Source: Candidatus Faecivivens stercorigallinarum
GTDB taxonomy: Bacteria; Bacillota; Clostridia; Oscillospirales; Ruminococcaceae
Assembly (NCBI GenBank): GCA_018715465.1
Contig: DVLN01000154.1
Location: forward strand, 1 to 7,303
Direction: 5' to 3'
DNA length: 7,303 bases
Shown here: piece after piece, positions 4,533-7,303 of the stretch
How the letters are laid out: every line of letters begins with the position of its first letter
Numbering within the stretch: the first letter of the stretch is position 1
Notes under the pieces: model-generated
Told to the model about the DNA's origin: nothing
The model's input: only the letters and a program-made list of their open reading frames with translations
Database searches by the model: none
Made by a program: the position numbers and the translations under genes

Positions 4533-7303
4533 TTACAGCAGGCTTTTGACAACACCGGCGCATCTCGGGCAGAGGGTCGGATGCTCCGCATCACTGCCGA
4601 CAACCGGCAGAACCTTCCAGCAGCGTTCACACTTGCCGCCTTCCGCGCGCATCGCTTCAACAGCCAGCCCTTCGACATCCCCAGAAGATTCAACAGCACC
4701 CTTGACGACTTCAACCTGAGAAACAATGAAGAGGTCAGAAAGCTGTGCTTCCATCGAAGACAGGACGTCGTACAGTTCGCCATCGCAGGTCAGGATGACC
4801 TTTGCTTCCAACGATTTGCCAAATACCTTGGCGGCACGTTTTTCTTCCAGAGCCTTCTGGACTGCACCGCGGACCTTTCCGAGGGTCTCCCACTTTTCAG
4901 GTTCAGCGACTGCGATACCAGTCAGCTCAGGCATATCGTTATAGAAAACACTGTCTTTATCCAAACCGGAGCGGATCGGCATATGCTGCCAGATTTCTTC
5001 CGAGGTGAAGACCAGGATGGGTGCAATCAAACGGACAACCGATGTCAGCACGTCATAAATGGTAGTCTGTGCTGCACGTCTGAGGACACTGTCTTTTGCT
5101 TCACAGTAAAGACGGTCCTTGATGATATCCAGATAGAAGGAGGACATGTCAACGGTGCAGAAATTGAGCACCGCATGGAATGCGACATGGAAATCAAACG
5201 CTTCATAGCCGCTCTTGGCCTCGCGGATAACCTCATCCAGACGGCCGTATGCCCATTTATCCAGTTCAGTCAGCTGCTCCGGTGCGACTGCGTCGGTATC
5301 CGGGTTGAAGTCGCTGATGTTGCCGAGAATATAACGGGCAGTGTTGCGGATCTTACGGTAGGCTTCTGCCAGCTGTTTGAAGATTTCCTTAGAGCTGCGG
5401 ATATCGCTGTGATAATCAGCAGATGCGACCCACAGACGGAAGATATCGGCACCGTACTGGTCAATAACCTCCGAAGGAGCAATCGAGTTGCCAGCGGATT
5501 TGTGCATTGCCTTGCCCTCTCCGTCAACGACCCAGCCATGGGTGCAGACCGCCTTGTAAGGTGCCGGCAGGCCGCAGGCGACAGCGGTCAGCAGCGACGA
5601 CTGGAACCATCCGCGGTACTGGTCAGCGCCCTCCAGATAGAGGTCAGCAGGCCAGGAAAGTTCCGGGCGCTGTTTCAGAACGCCAAAATGGGTTGTACCG
5701 GAGTCAAACCATACGTCCAGGATATCCTGTTCCTGTTTAAAGCTGTGGCAGCCGCATTTCGGGCAGGCAAAGCCTTCCGGCAGGAAGTAATCAGGAGTAT
5801 GCAGGTACCAGGAATCGGAACCTTCTTTTCTGAACATTTCAGCGATTGCCTCAATGGTTGTCTCATTGACAATCGGCTCACCGCATTCTTCACAGTAAAG
5901 GACAGGAATCGGAACGCCCCATCTCCTCTGACGGGAGATGCACCAGTCGTTGCGGTCACGGACCATCGAGGTGATCCGGTCACGGCCCCATTCAGGAATC
6001 CACTCTACATCGTTGATTGCCTTGACAGCGTCATCCTTGATCGCGTCAACCGAGCAGAACCACTGTTCGGTCGCACGGAACATAACCGGCTCTTTGCAGC
6101 GCCAGCAGTGCGGATACTGGTGAACGATGTCTTCGGTTGCGAGGATCGCGCCGCACTTGCGCAGGTCTGCAAGGATCGGGCCGTTGGAATCAGCAGTCTT
6201 CATACCCGCATAAGGACCGGTCTCTTCAGTCTGTTTGCCCTCTGCGTCGACCGGAACGATCATCGGGATTTCGGGGTACTTCTGGCAGACGATAAAGTCA
6301 TCTGCACCGAAGCCAGGGGCGGTATGAACGCATCCGGTACCGGAATCCAGCGTGACATGGTCACCGACGATAACCAGCGAAACGCGGTCATACAGCGGGT
6401 GCCGGGTCTTCATGTATTCGCAGTCAAGGCCGGTAAAATGGCTGACCAGCTCATAATCCTCAATACCTGCGGTCTTCATAACGCCGGGCGCCAGTTCAGA
6501 TGCCATGACATAATATTCATCGCCGGTATGGACAAGTGTATAATCAAAATCAGGGTTCAGCGAGATTGCGAGGTTGCCGGGGATGGTCCAGGTCGTAGTA
6601 GTCCAGATGACAAAGTAAACCTTGGATACATCCACGCCCATCGACGCAAAAAATCCCTTATCATCCGTTACTTTAAACTTGACAAAGATAGAAGTACAGG
6701 GATCTTCCGCATACTCGATCTCGGCCTCAGCCAGCGCAGTACCGCATTCAGGGCACCAGTAAACCGGTTTCAGGCCGCGGTAGATCATTCCCTTTTCTGC
6801 CATTTTACCGAAGACGCGGATCTGTTCCGCCTCAAATTCCGGCTTGAGGGTGATATAGGGGTCCTTGAAGTCGCCAGTCACGCCCAGGCGGATAAACTGC
6901 TCCTTCTGGCTCTCGACATAACCCATCGCAAACTCACGGCAGATCTCCCGCAGACGGGGAACCGATACGCCGTTTTTATCGACACCGATCTTTTTAAGTG
7001 CTTTCAGCTCGGTAGGAAGGCCATGGGTATCCCACCCCGGAACATACGGAGACTGGAAACCGGTCATATTCTTATATTTGACAATCATGTCCTTGAGCAC
7101 CTTATTCAGCGCGGTACCCATATGAATATCGCCGTTTGCATAGGGAGGACCGTCATGCAGAACATATTTCGGTTTCCCCGCGTTGCGCTTGATCATATTT
7201 TCATACAGATCAACCGCATTCCAGTGCTTAATAAATGTAGGCTCCTTTTTCGGAAGCCCGGCCCGCATGTCAAAATCCGTCTGGGGCAGATTCAGGGTCT
7301 TAT
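4533..7303 (-). CDS. ileS: Isoleucyl-tRNA synthetase (IleRS), 5' end cut by window edge
   Basis: Cytosolic class I aminoacyl-tRNA synthetase that attaches isoleucine to tRNA-Ile and edits mischarged valine. The frame stays open to the window edge. Eleven codons (KTLNLPQTDFD) precede the first visible ATG at 7266-7268 and match the usual IleRS N-terminus, so the true start lies just outside. Numbering from that Met (911 residues to the TAA): HIGH-type motif HMGT at 49-52 after GPPYANGDI; editing-domain peptide WTTTTW at 222-227 and GTGCVHTAPG at 310-319 with D323/D324; catalytic-core DVWFDSG at 518-524; KMSKS-type motif AMHKS at 587-591; anticodon-binding alpha-helical region about 640-800; C-terminal zinc finger C880-C883 and C900-C903. 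Length fits bacterial IleRS (about 915-930). Odd points are the second HIGH histidine replaced by Thr and the altered KMSKS. It is the most upstream visible gene of the cluster; any T-box leader would lie beyond the edge. Confidence 0.98.
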   Translation of the reverse strand, partial: KTLNLPQTDFDMRAGLPKKEPTFIKHWNAVDLYENMIKRNAGKPKYVLHDGPPYANGDIHMGTALNKVLKDMIVKYKNMTGFQSPYVPGWDTHGLPTELKALKKIGVDKNGVSVPRLREICREFAMGYVESQKEQFIRLGVTGDFKDPYITLKPEFEAEQIRVFGKMAEKGMIYRGLKPVYWCPECGTALAEAEIEYAEDPCTSIFVKFKVTDDKGFFASMGVDVSKVYFVIWTTTTWTIPGNLAISLNPDFDYTLVHTGDEYYVMASELAPGVMKTAGIEDYELVSHFTGLDCEYMKTRHPLYDRVSLVIVGDHVTLDSGTGCVHTAPGFGADDFIVCQKYPEIPMIVPVDAEGKQTEETGPYAGMKTADSNGPILADLRKCGAILATEDIVHQYPHCWRCKEPVMFRATEQWFCSVDAIKDDAVKAINDVEWIPEWGRDRITSMVRDRNDWCISRQRRWGVPIPVLYCEECGEPIVNETTIEAIAEMFRKEGSDSWYLHTPDYFLPEGFACPKCGCHSFKQEQDILDVWFDSGTTHFGVLKQRPELSWPADLYLEGADQYRGWFQSSLLTAVACGLPAPYKAVCTHGWVVDGEGKAMHKSAGNSIAPSEVIDQYGADIFRLWVASADYHSDIRSSKEIFKQLAEAYRKIRNTARYILGNISDFNPDTDAVAPEQLTELDKWAYGRLDEVIREAKSGYEAFDFHVAFHAVLNFCTVDMSSFYLDIIKDRLYCEAKDSVLRRAAQTTIYDVLTSVVRLIAPILVFTSEEIWQHMPIRSGLDKDSVFYNDMPELTGIAVAEPEKWETLGKVRGAVQKALEEKRAAKVFGKSLEAKVILTCDGELYDVLSSMEAQLSDLFIVSQVEVVKGAVESSGDVEGLAVEAMRAEGGKCERCWKVLPVVGSDAEHPTLCPRCAGVVKSLL

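Noticed and set aside
5660..5990. Out-of-frame minus-strand open frame inside ileS
   Set aside because: Shadow of the ileS frame; the IleRS protein is intact across this stretch with all motifs in order, so there is no frameshift.
6307..6354. Altered IleRS editing site (Phe where many have His in the APGHG segment)
   Set aside because: The editing-domain His of VHTAPG (H315) and the Asp pair (D323/D324) are kept, so loss of editing is not supported by this one change.

Overview
The window is a chromosomal housekeeping stretch from a low-to-mid GC Gram-positive bacterium. It most resembles a Clostridia member near the Oscillospiraceae/Ruminococcaceae. This rests on the gene order ileS-lspA-rluD, strong AAGGAG-type ribosome sites, a transketolase split into two subunits, and an IleRS with clostridial-style motif variants. 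The placement is an impression from the proteins and not a computed phylogeny.

All genes lie on the minus strand and read right to left. From the right edge they are: ileS (isoleucyl-tRNA synthetase, missing its first few codons outside the window); lspA (lipoprotein signal peptidase II); a 615-residue protein joining a complete RluD-type 23S rRNA pseudouridine synthase to a complete Cof-type HAD phosphatase; and tktN and tktC, the two halves of transketolase. The gaps are 103, 13, 29 and 22 nt, and I see no convincing terminator or promoter inside the cluster, so one transcript is plausible. A clear intrinsic terminator (191-219) closes the unit just after tktC.

Bases 1-190 hold no gene I can support. 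On the minus strand they carry a textbook sigma-A promoter (TTGACA, 17-nt spacer, TATAAT) that fires leftward out of the window into an unseen gene or RNA. A small GAAA-tetraloop hairpin sits close to the predicted transcript start.

The genes cover translation (IleRS charging, rRNA pseudouridylation), lipoprotein maturation, and sugar-phosphate metabolism (transketolase and probably the HAD domain). I see no mobile element, CRISPR array, tRNA/rRNA gene or defence system. The least ordinary items are the RluD-HAD fusion, whose junction hides an out-of-frame stop directly before a natural HAD start, and the consensus promoter at the left edge. I do not see evidence for a new multi-gene system here.
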